Shown: positions 39,001-54,000 of the stretch, piece by piece
How positions within the stretch are numbered: the stretch's first letter is position 1
Layout of the letters: each line of letters starts with the position of its first letter
DNA from: a virus
Strand: one strand, 5' to 3'
Virus record (IMG/VR): IMGVR_UViG_3300033233_000001
Coordinates: 186,001 to 250,000 of that record
Length of the DNA: 64,000 bases
Notes under the pieces: generated by a model
Database searches by the model: none
Seen by the model: only the letters and a program-made list of their open reading frames with translations
What the model was told of the DNA's origin: nothing
Position numbers and translations under genes: made by a program

Positions 39001-42000
39001 CTTCGCGTACTCCTCGATCCGGAACAGCGTCTTCCCGCTCTGGTCGAAGGCGCGCACGACGACAGGATAGCGCGACCTGCTGTCGACGAGCCAGTGGAAT
39101 TCGTGGCTCTTGGACGCTGCGATCCGCGTGCTCATCATCGCGCCGCTCAAAGCGCACCAGCAGGAGAGCGTCTCGGCGCTAGCCATGTCTCGTCGCCGCA
39201 CCAGCCGCAGGCCACGTCGTACGTCGCGGAACCCGCGCCGCAACGTGACGCCTATCTTGAGTGCTGTCCAGCACGAATGGATGCGTGCCGAGGTCGTTGG
39301 CGCGCTTACGTCGAAGTGGAAGCGCACGAATGCTGTCGTGCGGGCCGTGCAACGTCGCTACTCCTGGGCACCAGAGAAGGAGTTGTGGCACATCATCAAC
39401 GTCTTGCAGGATGACGGTCTCGCGGAAACGCGCTCGGTGCGGGATGCTGAGGGTGTGTTCCGTGGCGAAGTGCGGGCGGCCAAGGCAGTCTCGAACCCGC
39501 GCGGTCGCATGGGCGCGTCCAAGGAATTCGCAGTCTACGACGCGATCGCCTCCGTGCGTGCCGAGCATCCGGCCGAGCAGCTGGGATTTCTGCCGCCGGG
39601 CTTGGCCGGCAAGCTCAAGGGCAAGCCGCCGGGTCTCTACTCGTACGGCTTCGGCCAGCGCGGCGAGTCGCTGCGGCCGTACAAGACCGACAGCTTTGTT
39701 CGCTCGCGGCCTGACACGCACGACCTTGATGCCGAACAGCCGCAGCGCGCGGTCCTTCACGGCATCGAAGTCGTCCTCGTAGCCGAGCACGGCCTTGTGC
39801 CACTGGTCCCGGCCGGCGCTGTCCAGTCGCCGCATGACCTTGGCGATCGCGTCCCAAGCATCCGCCGCGCGCACCGTCTGGACAACCGCATTCTTCGCCG
39901 GCCGCTCGAACACGTCGAACGTACCTCCAGAGAAAGCGCCGCCCACCGGCCACCAGAGCCTCCCATGCTTGCCGCCTGCGAGCACAAAGAGGTAGTTCCG
40001 CGTATCGTTGTGCTTGAACGCCAGCGAGCCGTCCTCGTTCTGGTGCATCAGCTGGAACTCGTCGGCTTTTGCGTACCGGCGCCCGCCCTTCTCGGTCGGC
40101 ACTGAGTGCTCGCCGAGCGCGCGCTCTAGTCGCCCGAAGGCCGCGTCGATCTCGACGCGCGTGAACTCGTACTTCGGGTTTCGGCGCAGTCGCCTGCCTG
40201 TCCTCGCTCTACGCTTCATCGGCGCCTCCGACTCGTCCGCTTCTTCTTGCGCCGACTGTTCCGCCGTGGGTGCATCGTCAGGTACAACCCGGTCTGCTTC
40301 TCGAAGACGTCGATCAGCTGGTCGCTGTAGATGTCGTCGAACGCCTTGACCAGCATGGCATTCGCGCCACGCACCCACCAGAACTCGACACGGTACGTGT
40401 CCGATGGCTCCAGCTTGATGACGAGCTTGTTGCCGGTCTCACGACGGCCGGCGAATCCGAACTGCAAGCCGTTCTCGATCGTGTAGATGTTCTTCGCGTT
40501 GAGCATCACCCGAAGCCGGCCGACGCCGCCAAGCTGCTGCGCGATGATGTTGCCGACGTCAGTGACGGCGTTTCGACGACTCTTTCTCCGACGATTGCGC
40601 GCGACCTTCGCCGCATACGCAACTGCCTCCGCCTCCGGCAACCAAGTAGTCCGATCTCGACCTTTCGTCGTGAAACGCACGCCGTAAATCGGACGTCCGC
40701 TGTCGTCCGCATCGACGCGAGAGATCGTCGCGGCCGTGTCAGCACGCAGGCGCCCCATGCCGATCCGATGGCCAGCCGGAAGCACGAGAGACTGGCCAAT
40801 GGCTAGCGCAGGATTCGCTGCCAGCCCCATGTCGATCGGCACGCCGCGAAACGCCTTCTTCGCGTGCTCGAACGCTGCCTCGCGCGAGACGAAGGCGCGC
40901 TCTCGCTTGTATGGCCCGCGTCGCCACGTGTCCGACTGCGCGCCATGATGCAACTGCACGTACCAAGCGTACTTGCCATGCTCGATCGTGATCTTGTCGG
41001 GCTTGGCCGTGTTCTTCCGGATCCGCGCTTCCTGCATCAGCTGGTACACGCGGCGCACTTCGGTCTTCGCTTTCGCGATGGCCGCGTCGTCGCCGGCCTT
41101 CTCTGCCTGCCGCTGCTCGAAGTTCACGCGATCCCAGTCGCCGTAGAGGTCATTACGCGTGAGCACGCGTCGTCGCGACGTCCTGCGCTTTGGCTTTCCG
41201 CTGGTTCGCTTGGTCATCGTCTGACCTCAGAAGTAGAGCCCGCCGCCGTTCCAGCGCTCCATGATCTCGTCGAGCACGGCCTGCTCTTGCTCTCGGTCGG
41301 TGGCGTCCGGATCGGGCTCGTCGAGCTTCGGGATGCTTCGGCCACGCTTCGGATGCTTCTTGAGTAGAGCGTCGAGATCCCTCACGTGCATGTACGTGCC
41401 CGACTCCTGCTCCGCCTTGCCCTCCAGGATCATCTCGTTCAGCTGCTCGCGAAGGTCGTCGTCGTCCGCCACCTTCGGCGTCTCGCCATAGTCGAAATCG
41501 ATGAAGGTCAGTTCGTAGCTGGGCGTGATCTCTGCGACGTGAACATGCTTGTTCTTGTCGTACGCGTACACGCCGAAGATCTCGGTCGTCATGGCCTTGA
41601 TGTCGTCGCGCCAATGCTGGCGCTCGTCGAGCTTCACCAGACGCCAGTCTGGCTTTATCTCGGCCGGGTTGCGACGCACCGGCTTACGACTACCGCGCTT
41701 CGGCTTCCTGCTGGTCCTCTTCTTCGCCATGACCTTCTCCTCAGTTCGCCACGAGCCGCGCCGCCTTCCGATGCCGGATGCCCTTGTGCTTCGCCGTCTG
41801 CGCGTGAGCCAGTCGGTACCCAGGCCATCCTTCCGCCACACGGCAGGGTAGTGCTTCATGATGAAACTGCGGATCGCCATGTAGTCGCCCGCGTTGCGCA
41901 CGCGTCCCATTCGGATGTACTTGATGGCGTCGCGCGCGCCCTGCGCGCTCTCGATCGGCCACGCGCGGTCCTTGGGGAACACGAACTTCGATGCTGGCAG

Positions 42001-45000
42001 CTTCGTGCGGCGCTTCTTCGAGAGACGCGGATTGTAGTAGAAGGTCTGGTTCGGACGCGACCGTCGTCGACCGTTCGACGCCACGGATGCGAGCATGGCG
42101 CGCGCCTGTCGCACGATACAATCGTCGCCGTGGCCGCACGGGCCACCGGGCGCGATCGGGCCGCGTCCATGGGAGTGGTCTCCGGTCGCTTCGTAGGCGG
42201 CGAGCGCGGTACGGATCGACACCGGATCGCCCGCCTCCATCGCCCGCACGAGGGCTTTGAACGCGGCGTGCTTTTCTGCGACGCGTGAGGGCGGGTTCCG
42301 GCGAGACGTGCGCTTGCCGTCGCGCATCGGCATCTCGGCGATGCTGGCGTTCGGGTACGCCCTCTTCGCGCGCGAGCGCCTCTTGCCCTTGAGGCCCCGC
42401 GACGAGCGCCGACGCCAGCCGTTCTTGCGCGACCGCCTCTTGCTACGATTCGCGGTCGCGGCCTTCGCCTTCGGCTTCTTGGTCACCATGAACGCCACGC
42501 CGATGACGCCTAGAACGCCAACCGCGCCAAGCACCGGCCAGTACCACTCGGTAGCGCTCGGCTCGACGTAGGGCGCGACGGGCCCGGCCGGCGGCGTCGC
42601 CGTCTGCCCGCCCTGCGTGGCCGTGATGATGCTCGCCGCGATCGTGCCTGCCGTCGTCAGCCCCGTGCTGACGTCCTGCGCCGTGTGGTCAGGCGCGCCG
42701 GGCTTGGTCTGACCGAGACCCATCATGCCGGCAAAGAGGTCGCGTGCGGGAGTCCGACCAAGGCCAGCCGCGCCCCACACCGGCGCATGCACGGGGATAA
42801 CGCGCGCGGTCACGCCCCTCGCCGTCACGCCCCTGGCCGTCACGCCACGGTACGCCCAGCCCAAACCGTTCATCGGTGCTCGGTAACTCATTACCTTCTC
42901 CTCCGGCTACGCCGGTTTTGCTGCATCTCGCCCTGACGGCGCCGGTACAAAAAGAACCCCAGTCCGCCCACGATCGCCACGACTCCGACGACCCCAGTGA
43001 CCGCAAGCGCCGTCGTCATCGCCGCGGCTGCGGCGCCCTCGCTCTCTGGTGGCGGCGGACCCGAACTCGACGTCACGGGCGGCGCGCCCGTCGGCATCGG
43101 CGGCGGCGGCGGCACCGTGCCAGTAGGATACACGTAGAGGTTCGTGCCCATCGGCATGTTGACGCGGAAGCGCGTCATGACGATCTGCGACTGCGGACTG
43201 ATGCGCTGCGCACTCTGAAGGAGTGCGTCACGTACCATCGTCGCGTACTGCACCGCGGGCTGCGACGACAGCGGCCGCCATCGCGCATAGACGTAGCCGC
43301 CCGCGACCCACCGAATGTCGTCGACCACGTTACTCGTTGCGGTCAGCGCCGAGCGCACGTTGTCGATCACGCCGAGCGCTGCCTGCTCTCTGTTGACGTT
43401 CCGGACCACCAGGTTCGCGTCGAGCCATGGCACCGTCACGTGGGGTCCGAGCAGCCCCATCGCAGGCACGCCGGAGCCGACAGTGAACGACTGCACTGTC
43501 GCCGTGTTGCCCGACGGAATCGGACTCGGTGTCGTTCCGGCCAACGCCTGCGGCTGCCGGTAGCTCATGACCGCCTGCCTTCCAACTTGCGGCGACGACC
43601 GCGACGACGCTTGCGGCGCCGTGGATTCCGACGCGTAGCCGCCGACGCGACTCCTGCCGGACTCCAGGCAACCGCAACCTTGCTCAGCGAGTACACGATT
43701 CCGGTCGTCAACAGAAGCCCGCCGCCGCCGATCAACGCCCACTGCCAGATGGGCAGGCCGAAGGGTCGCGGCTCCCGGTACTCGACTCCGACGGGCCCGA
43801 TGCCAGGCGGCGTCGGCTCGTGACCGGTTGCACGAAATCTCTCCTCGAACCGATTGTGTCGACCAGCAGCCTCTCGTGCGGCCAGCACCGCAGCGCTGCT
43901 CGACGTCGAGCCAACCCACGGAGCGTGGTACTGCCGCCACGTCGACAGGAAGCTCTCCGAGAACGAGCCGTACTCGCTCCGCAGCGGATTGCTGGCCGGA
44001 AGAGTTCTGGTGATATCCGTGTTCAGCTGCGAAATCGCGTTCAAGAGCACATTGTAGAACGCAGAGACCTCCGCGGCTGTCCAGAGCGTGTAGTCCGGAA
44101 TGGTGACCGCGCCGAGGCTCTCTTCGTAGCCGCGCGGCACTCGGCCCGCGCGCTCCTCGGCCACGATGTACCGGCCGCCGCCTGGACGGAGGAACGTGTG
44201 GCTAGGAACGTAGCCGCCAGGGCGCTGCCTCGTTCCTGAAGTAAGTGCTCGGTACGTCATGACGCTCGAATCCTAGACGGCCTCGACCCGAAGGTCGACC
44301 TCGGTGCCGCGCTGAAGCGACTTGTTGTAGGCCCGGCGCGCGAAGGCCGCGGCCGCCGCTTCCGAGGGCGACCGCACGACCAGCGTCGGCAGCGCCTGTT
44401 TACGCATTGCGCGCTGCGTACCGTGCGTCGCGAGGCCTCGGACTACGAAGACGCGCCGGCCGGTCGAGAGAATCGCGGCGGCCTCGGGGGTGCCGTCGAC
44501 GGCCGCGCGGCTCGCGTTACGCTGCATCGCCGGCATCTGAAGCGTCTTGCTCACGGCACGCTGCGTCGGCACCCGTTCCGTCCTGGCCTCGCCGAGTGCC
44601 ATCTGGTGATCCCAGGTCTTCATCCGATCGATGCCCTCGTAGGCCGCCATCTTCCACTCGTGCGTCCAGACCTTCGGTAGCGGCTTCCAGCGATCGATGT
44701 CGGCGGCGACCGCGACGCGTACGCCCGGCACGTGCTCCCAGCCGAAGTACGCGACCGACTCGGCTTCCTGGCGCGTTCGTTGGTTCGGCACGCCGCTGAA
44801 CATGAGCTTGCCGGCTCTGTCGTAGAAGGCGTAGCCCCAGTTCTCGCGCTTGAAGAGGTCACCGAAGAAGCCGTTGCGGCGCGGCCGACTCGTCCGACGC
44901 GCGGGAGCGCGGCGACTGGTCCTCTTTGGCTTGCGGCTTGTACGCTTCACGATCATCACCAAACCAGCATCACGTCCTGCGGCCGGAACCACAGCGACTT

Positions 45001-48000
45001 GCCAGAGCGGTCTAGCTTGACGCGCACCGCGCCATCCTTCTTGCGCACGCTCGTAACGTTGCCAAAGCGGTCGCCCATCATCCAGCGGTCGGTTCCTGGA
45101 TGCAGCTGGACGCGGTCGCCTTTGGCGTGGTTCGCACGCATGCGGCGGACCTTGCGCTTCGGGTTCCGACTCGTGCGCCGTCGCGGATTCCTCGCGTACG
45201 GCGTCCCTTCCTCGTCGCCCTTCTCGGACAGGAACCGCTGCCACGCGTCCTTCGCCTTCGCACCCGTCATCACGCGCTTGGTCGACGGCCAGTAGAGCAC
45301 CTCGTCGCCCCGGCGTACCTTGTTGCCCTCGTCATCGACGCTGTCGAAACGCGCGGTGATCCAACGCGGGTCGCCACCGTAGCTGCGGCCGTAGCCGTTC
45401 CGATGGAGGCGCATCTCGGCCATGGCCCGGTCGACCTCGCCGGCACGCACAACCCTAGCGTCCACGACGCGAGCGCCCGACGCGCCAGCCACCAGCTTGG
45501 CGAGCTTCGCCTTGGACGGCGCGCCCCACTTCTGAAGCCATGAATCCTTCGAGACGCGCCCGTGCTCGTCGCGCGCCACGATGAACCACTTCACCTCGTA
45601 GCTGCGGCCGTTGCGGCGACTCGTGCGCTTCGGCTTCTTGCTGGTTCGCTTGGTCATGATCAGTATTCGTAGTCGCGAACGAGAATGCGCGCGAGTTCCA
45701 CCGCAGCGGCACGCGCCGTCTTGCCGGTAACCGCGCCGGCTACGTCGCCGTGCGCCATCCAGGTGTCTCCGCTGGTTCGCGCAGGGGTCATGAGCTTGTC
45801 CACAGCACCAGCGCGCTTGCCGTCGACGAGCACCGTGTAGAGGTTCTTGGTGACCTTTCGGAGCGTCACCTTCGCGCCGTCCACAGTCGTGTTCCGACGC
45901 GAGCGACGTTTGCGGCGTCCCTTGTTCGGCGTGGTGCTCTTGCCGAACGGCCACGTCGGATGCGACACCGAATGCCGCGCTCGCATATCGAGGCTGCCGT
46001 CCTTCTTGACGGCAAACTCGGTGTTCCGCAGCCAGTCCTGGTCATCGCGGAACTGGACTGGATACGTGCCGCCGCCCGGCATCGGCTCGCGGGCCCAAGA
46101 TGGCTTGTGCGTCCCCGTGAAGCGGTGCACGTACATGTTCAGCGCGCGCTTCTGGGTCGCAGGCGACAGTTGAGCGCCGGACACCATCCTGAACGCCGGG
46201 TTACGGCGTGCACGCGGCCTTCTGCTCGTCCGCGAGCGCTTCGGCTTCTTGCTGGTTCGCTTGGTCATCGCTCAGTACTCTTGCGACGCTTGCCGCGATT
46301 CGCCGTCACCGCAGTCGGCGCGCGTCGACCGCCGCCACGGCTCCACATGGAGTACCCGATACCACCTGCGACCACGACACTGCCGGCTATCAGCGCCGGC
46401 ACGAGCCAGCCCGGCATGTTGCCGCCCTCGTCGACGACGACAGGGTTCCCACTCGCATCCGTCCCGACCACGCCGGTCGTGTCCGTCGGCGGCGCATCGG
46501 ATGCACCGGGCACCTTGCCCGTCGACGGCGAAGTCCTCGACGATGAAGAGGCGGTCATGAGCGATGTCGACGTCGTGCGATGCGTGGGACGGGGCGGTCG
46601 ACCCGGGTCTGGGACCATCGGCAGCGCCGACAGCGCGTTCACGAGCGCGTGCGACAAGATCGCGCGCGACGAGTTCCGAGCGGTACCAGGGTCGTTCGAG
46701 ACCGCGAGGTCGCCCGGCGCCGCCGTCGGCGGCAGGATGTGCGCTGCCGCGCGCAGACCCGCCATCGTCAATGGGCCCACGGCGCCACCGACGTGAATCC
46801 GTGTAATCGCGCCGTTGTGCGCGTAGTAGGCATTCACTGCCCGCTGTGCCCACTGGCCGCTGACGCTCAGATTCGGGCCAGCCGTGCGCACGCTCACCGG
46901 CGCCCCGAGCGGTCGTCCGATCTGACCGAGACCCGCCATGTGCGCATACCCCGGACCCGAGATGGTGATCGGCACGCCGCGCGCAGCAAGACGCGACAGG
47001 CACGCGCCTGCATCCGCGTACTGAAGGCACTGCCGCGTCATCGCGTCAGCCTCGGACACACCGAGACCAGCCGCGCCCCACACCGGCGCTCGCCTCGCCG
47101 TCACGCCGCGCGCGGTCACGCCGCGACGCACAGCGGCGCCACGGTACATCGGAAGCGCCACACCCATTCCTGCTCGGTAACTCATGTCTTCGTCTCCTCA
47201 GTCCTGCGGCAACACTGGCCACCGCTTCGCGAGCTTCTTGTAGGTCGTCCACCATTCTCTATCGAGCGCCGCGCCGCCCCGATACACTTCGCCGCGCTCG
47301 TTCGTGAGCCGCGCCAACGCATGTGCCTCACCGGCCATCCTCTCGGAGGCCAGAACCCAGCTGAGTACGTTTCGTTGCCACGACAGTCTCGCATGCTCGG
47401 CGCCACGCGCATCCCGTCGCGTGCTGTCTCTTTCGGCTGCATCCAGTTGACCTTCGGCGGTCTTCAGGTACGAGGTCGCCTCTTGCCAGAGATGTCGTAC
47501 GTACTGGTCCCGCGAGTAGCGCTTCATGCCTGGACTGCGGGCCGTGTCCATCTGCATGTCGAAGACCAGACGCTCGCCGACCGGACCAGTCGTGAACAAG
47601 CCGTTACGCCGCGAACGACTCGTTCGCTTCGTCGGCCTGCTGGTCCGGCGGTACACGATTAGTTCCTCTTCCTCGAAGTGCGCTTGCGCTGGCGTGCGTT
47701 TTTCGATGTTCGCCTACGACTACGATTCGCCACCGGTGTCGCGACACCGTGACCGATCGCGATCACGGCCTCTTCGGCAGTGAAACCATGATCGCGCACC
47801 AGCAGATAGAACTGATGCGCGACATCGTCAGCAAAGTTCGCTACGTGCTCCGGGTCATTGGAGAACAAGGCGACGGTCTCCTTGTACGCCGTCTTCAGCG
47901 GTACACCCTCGTCGAGTAGCGTGTGCATGCGAGCAACTGCCTCGTTGCCGGCGTTGTTCAGGCTGGCCGCGCTCGCGCCGTGCTGTGTCACGTAGCTCCG

Positions 48001-51000
48001 CTTCCAGTCGCCAATACGGCGCGTAGCGGCCTCAGCATGACGCCGATGGCCGCCTGCCGGATTGCGAACGTGTCTACGTGCTCGGCGCTTCATGCTCGTC
48101 CTCTCAGACCGTCTGCCCGTCGTCCCTGAGATCGTCGATATAGCGCTCCCAAGCCCGACCACGCTTGCCTGTCGGATTCGGATAGAGGCCCACGACGCCG
48201 CTTCCGTGATCGGTCGCGGTGAGCCCTTCCTTCTTGCAGAGCTTTTCGAGGTCCGCCATCGGCAGCGTCGTGCTCGTCGAGCACTTCAGCGTGATGAGTG
48301 GCGAGACGGGCTTACAGTACCGCTTCGCTTCATCTGCATCCGTGTAGACCTTGATGTCCTTGGCCGGCAGCCCGCGCTTGCCGATGAAGCTCGTCAGCTG
48401 ATGGCCGAAGCGAGTGCGACTCGGGCTCCAGCCACCCTCGTCGGCCGGCGGCGGCGGAAGCGCCGGACGATCATCATCGTCCTTCTCGCCTTCGTTCGGA
48501 GTCGTCATGCCGTGCTTGTAGAGGTAGTAGCCTCCGCCGAGCACGCCGATCGTGATGAGACCCCAGCCCCACCCCGGCACTCCGGCATACCGCGCGGTCA
48601 AGATATTGCCGTCTGTCGCTGGCTGCACCGGTCCGGTCGGACCGATAGTGCCCGGCAGCACGCCCTGTGCGAGCGACAGCGGGTAGTACCGCTGGCCTTC
48701 CGGCGCGTAGTACTGCTGCGGCATCCCATCGATGCCCTGCACCGTCATCGGGTGCCCACCTTCCGCGAGCATCGCCTGCTCGCTCGCCGCTTGGCGCTCG
48801 AAGTACTCGTTCTCCATCTCATCGATCTCGTCCATGGTGTCCGGCATGCCCAGCCTTTCGTGTGTGCCCAGTTATCGTTCCCAGAGACCTCAGCGTGAAC
48901 GCCGATGTTTGCGTCGAGCATTACGACGTGCGCGTCGCTTGTTTGCCGTTGCAGCCGGCGCTCGACGACCCGACATCGCAACGAAGCCGACGGTGAGCAC
49001 GACCGCACCGCCGATGAGGGCGATCGGGACCCAGGGGATCTCGCTCTCCGTCGCGCCGTACGTCATCGGCATGCCCGGCGCCGTCGGCCCATACGACGTC
49101 AACACCGTGCCACCGGTCTTGCCGCCCGTCGGAGCGTACGGCGAGTACGCCGGACCGCCGGTCGTCTTGGCGCCGCCTGTCGTCGGACCAGGCGCCGGAA
49201 AATCGGCGGAGATCGACGCCATCAGCGTGTCCTCCGACGGCGTCGTCGTCGACGGCGTCGTCTGCCCGAGCGGCTGCGCGTCGAACAGGTTCGCGCGGAA
49301 GATACCGCTACCGGTATCGTGACGCGGGCCCTGCCCGAGCGCCTCGCCGTTGAACAGATCATTCGTGAACAGTCCCTTACCCATATGACTTCTTCTCCTC
49401 ATCGAGCCTCGCGGCTCGTCCTCTTGTTGCGACGCGGGCGCGACGTGCGCTTGCGGCCTCGGTTCTTCTTCAGTCCAGTCTTCTTCCACGCACGGAACTC
49501 GCCAGGCGTCACGTTGATGCGCTGCGCCGTTCTCTCGATGCTGCCCCAGCCTGCCTCGGCCAAAGCGGCCGAGCCCAGGTAGCCTTCATCGACGAAGCCT
49601 TTGACGCTGCCTCGCTCACCGAAGACGATCCATCCGCGTCGCGGGTTGCCGTTCGTGTCGTTGGTCGTCGCGATGTACACAGCCAGCATCACCGTCTCCT
49701 GTGCTTGTTCGGCGTCGGCGCGGTCTCTTCCGGCGGCGGCGGCGCAGCCTCTTCCTCGCCACCCTGGTTACGGTTGGCGACGACGAGTGCGACCGCGGCC
49801 GCTCCGATCGCCCAGGTCATCCACGAGAAGCCGAGCGGACCCGTCACCGTACCATCAGGCTTCGTGGTCTCCAGAAAGGAAAAGAAGCCCTTCTTCGGCG
49901 TCGCGTTCGCGCTGGTCATCATCGGCATCGGCTGCGCCATCGAGCCATCCGGCATCTGCGTCGGAAGTGGCATCGAGATCGGCGGACTGATCGGGACAGC
50001 CGTCATCGGCGGCGGCGACGCGTCCACTGCCTGCGGTTGGGTGTACGCGTTAGGATCCGTCGTGAACTGCACCGTGGCCGACGGTGTAGTGTCAAACGGG
50101 TCGGTGGCGACCTCGGTCCCGAGACCATGAAGGCCGGGCAAGCGACGCGCGCGCGCTGGTTGACGATACGACATGACCTAGGCCTTCCTGCTCGTGCGCT
50201 TGTTACGGCGCGAGGCGCGCCTGCGCCGATTCGGAGTCGACCGCGCGCTCTTGCGCGTCGACATATACCACGCGCCGCCGCCAACTACGACAGCGCCGCC
50301 GATGCCGACGTACAGCCATGGGAACCCGCCACCGACGTTCTGGTTCGCCGTAGTCGGCGTCGACGGCGGCGGCACTAGGTCGCTCGTCGTCACCGGCGCC
50401 TCGGTCCCTGGCACCGGCGAGGTCACGAGATCGACATTCGTCTTCGTCGGCGGTGGCGGCGGCGCGTCCGGCGGTTTCGGCTGCGAGCCGAAAGTCGGCG
50501 TGTACTTCAAGAGCACCGGCGCCTGCTCCTTCGGCGGCGCCAAGAACGTCGACAGCGACTTGTACGCCGTCACGTTGATAGTGCCAGGCGCGGCGACCAG
50601 TCCACCGACAAGATCTGTCGCCAGGCTCTTGTACGTCGCGCCAGGCCAGAACGTCATCAGCGCCTCGTTCAGTCGGCGCTCGCGGTTCGCATTCGTGATC
50701 GCAAGGTCGAGCAGCGCCTTCACCGTGGAGCCCGCCACTACCGTGCCGCCCGTATACGCTCCGGAGGCCAGCCGCGTCATGTCCGTCGGCCTCATGGCAC
50801 GAAGACCGTCGCGCAGAGCCTTGAGCCCAGCCGCGTCTGCTGTCTCGTTGTTGATGGCCGCCATGCCCATGGCGCGGTCGGCCGCCTGCGCGAGCCGATC
50901 GCGATTCAACAGCGGCCAGGAGCCCTGCCCACGACCAGCTACGGGCGAAAACCCGCCGACGACAGCGAAGTCAATCGTTGCGCCAAGATCGTTCGTATAG

Positions 51001-54000
51001 CTCATCGCCGCCCTCTGCTCGTGCGCGTTCGGCGCCTGTTCGGCGTCGGCCCCGGTCGCAGCAACAGATACCCACCGACCGCAACCGCGCCGCCGACTCC
51101 GATGTACATCCACGGGACCCCAAACAGCCCCGCTCGCGGAGCCACCGGCGGCGGCACCAGTTCCTGCGGCGTCGGCGGTACGAGACTGCCTTCAGGCCGC
51201 TCGACCGTCACCTCCGGCGGCGGTGGCGTAACCGTGTTCGCAACGCACACGCCTGTCGCATCACGGTAGTAGCCGTCGTTGCACGCGATCTCCCTCGACC
51301 CCGAGCCCGTCACGTCCTGACCCTGGACCTTGCCCGCGTCGGTCCCGGCCTTCGCGGCCGCTTCGTCGGCGGCGACCTTCGCGGCAGCCGCTTCCGACGC
51401 ACTCTTCGCGTCCTCGGCCGCCTTCGCCGCCGCGGCCGCAGCAGCCGCGTCATCGGCCGACTTCGCAGCCGCAGCAGCTTCCGCGGCGATCCTCGCATCA
51501 GCCGCCGCCTTGGCCGCAGCCGCCGCTTCGGCCTCGGCCTGAGCCTGCGCCGCCGCGCTCGCCTGCTGGCGCTGAAGAGTAGCCAGGGCCGCAGCCAGAT
51601 TCGCCGCGCGCTGACGCAGCCGTTCTGCCGTCGCAGCCGCCTCTGCGGCAGCCTTCCGGCGCGCCGTCTCTGCGGCAGCAGCGGCAACAGCCGGATCGAA
51701 CTCCATGGCCGCGACTCTCGCCATCAGCTTCGGACCGCGAATCTGCCAGTTGATGTAGCCGATCCGCGCGGTGCCGCGGTACCGATCCGAGATCGCTCCC
51801 TTGATGAGATTGACCAGCGCACGCGTGTTGACCAGGCCCGCCGCGTTCACCGCGAGGACTCCGATCCAACTCGCCCCGTTGTTCAAGGCGGTCACGTCCG
51901 ACCGTGCCGTTGTGCCCTCCGTACGAGACCGAAGCGCCGCAGACCGCAGCATCGCAGCCGCCCGCATCGCACGCACGATCTCGTTGCGCTCTGCCGCCGG
52001 ATAGCCCGCACGGTAATCGACCCTGCCGGGCAGAACCGACTTGCTACTGAGTCCGGTGGGCGCGAGGTCCAGGCCGGCGCCAAGGTCGTTCGTGTAGCTC
52101 ATTCGAGACTTCCCTTCAGCGCTGTCACCAGCGCGGACATCGCGGAACTAGACACCGGAGTAAACGTCGTGGCAATCCCAGAACGGAAAACCTGCTTGTT
52201 CATCGACGACGGAAGCCCGAGAACAGGCGGCCGGATCGTCGCGGCCGCAAACGCCGCTCTCGCAGCATCGCTCGCACTCGCAATCGCCGTTCGCCGAACG
52301 ATCTGCCGTGGCGTCTCGCCAGACAGGACCGCCGCCAGCAGCTTCTCCGGAATCCGAATCTCATCACCGTTCGTGTTGGGACCGAAGTTGAAGCCGCCCG
52401 GCCAGTCACCATAGTCGAGGCGCGCCGCGCCGCTGTTCACGAGCGCTACTCCCTCGTCGTAGTAGGCCTTCAACGCCTGGGCCATCGCGCCATCGTCCTT
52501 CGTGCTCACCGGTGCCGAGGGGGACAGGTATCCACTCTGCATGAGTGCGTTTCGCAACACGTCCTTGTACAAGCTATCGGCCACGTACAGCCGCACGTAG
52601 CCATCCGGATTCACGATCCAACGAGGCACACTCGTGCTCGTCAGACGCTCGTAGAGCGGCCGAGAAATCTGGAGATCTTTGCTGGAGTTCGTGTTGGGAC
52701 CGAAGTCGGTACCCGTCGGCCACTCCGCGTCGTTCCGACCAGTCCTCACCCAGTACGAGCGCACCGCCGTGATGAACGGGCCGTCATCCCTGATCTCATA
52801 GTCGTGGCTGCCATCCCACTTCTGCACGTTGCGACGCGCCGTGAAGAGATGACTGTCAGCGTCGACGTTCCGACGATCGATCACGCCCAAGTCGGCCAGC
52901 CTCGACATCATGGCGTTCAGGACAGCCTCGTCTCCGATCTTCACGTAGTCCATGTCGCCATGCCGGAACGCGCTGGCCTGCATCGAACTCCACGAAGGCA
53001 GCGACGAGGGCGAGGGCGGCGTCTGTCCAAGACCGTTCCGCCGAACGCGAGGCATACGATAGGTCATGACGTCCTCCTGCTCGTTCGACGAGCGCGACGA
53101 CGACGCGCGTTGGCGGTCGGAGCCGCAGCCCGCCGCTTACGCAGCGCGCGCACGGCGACCGCACCACCGACGACGATCGTCGCGCCGCCGCCCAGCCACG
53201 CGTACACGGGCACGCCGTTGAAGTCCTTCTGCCACCAAGGCAAACACGACTGCCCACGAGACTGGGCGTTCAGCGCCAGCTGCGAGTCGATCAGAGCCAT
53301 CTTCTGCACGATGGCGTCACGGTTCTGCGTGATCGCACCGGCCTTTGCTTGCGCGTCCGAGAACTGCAACGCCACCTGCTTCAACTGCGTGTCCAACGAG
53401 CGCTTGGCGTTCGAGAAGTACAGACACTTCATGTACTCCTTCGTCACCGCCATCGTGTCCTGCGCGACCGCGCCGTCTACGGCCTGAACGACCTCGTTGC
53501 GGATCGCTCTGACGATCGCGCCGCCGTCCGGGTTCGTCTCGCTCTGGACATACTGCTGAAGCCACTGCGCGCCGTCGAGCCCGCCCTGAAGCGCGGCCTT
53601 CGCGTTCGTAAGCGCAGCCGTGGTCGCATCGAGCGCCGCGACGGCCGCTGTGCACGCGTCGCCCGCAGCCGCATCGCGCGCCGCCGGGCCTGCAACCGCC
53701 GCCGCTGCGACGATCGCCTCTGTCTGTCCCGCCGCCGCCAGCGCCGCCGTCACCTTGGCCGCCGCGTCGTTGAACTGCCGCGTCGTCCGCGTGAGCGCAA
53801 TCGCCCTGTTGAGCGGGCTGCCGGAGAACGGCGCGGCAAGCGCCGCAAAGAACCCGACCGTCGCGCTCGCCGAGCGGACCGCAGCCATCTGCAACGCGTT
53901 GTCGCTCTGGTCCTGGGCGACCTTGACGATCCCGCCCTTGCCGATCGGACTCGGCAAGGTCGCCGATGCAGATCCTGCCGCCTGCACCGGCACGCCACTC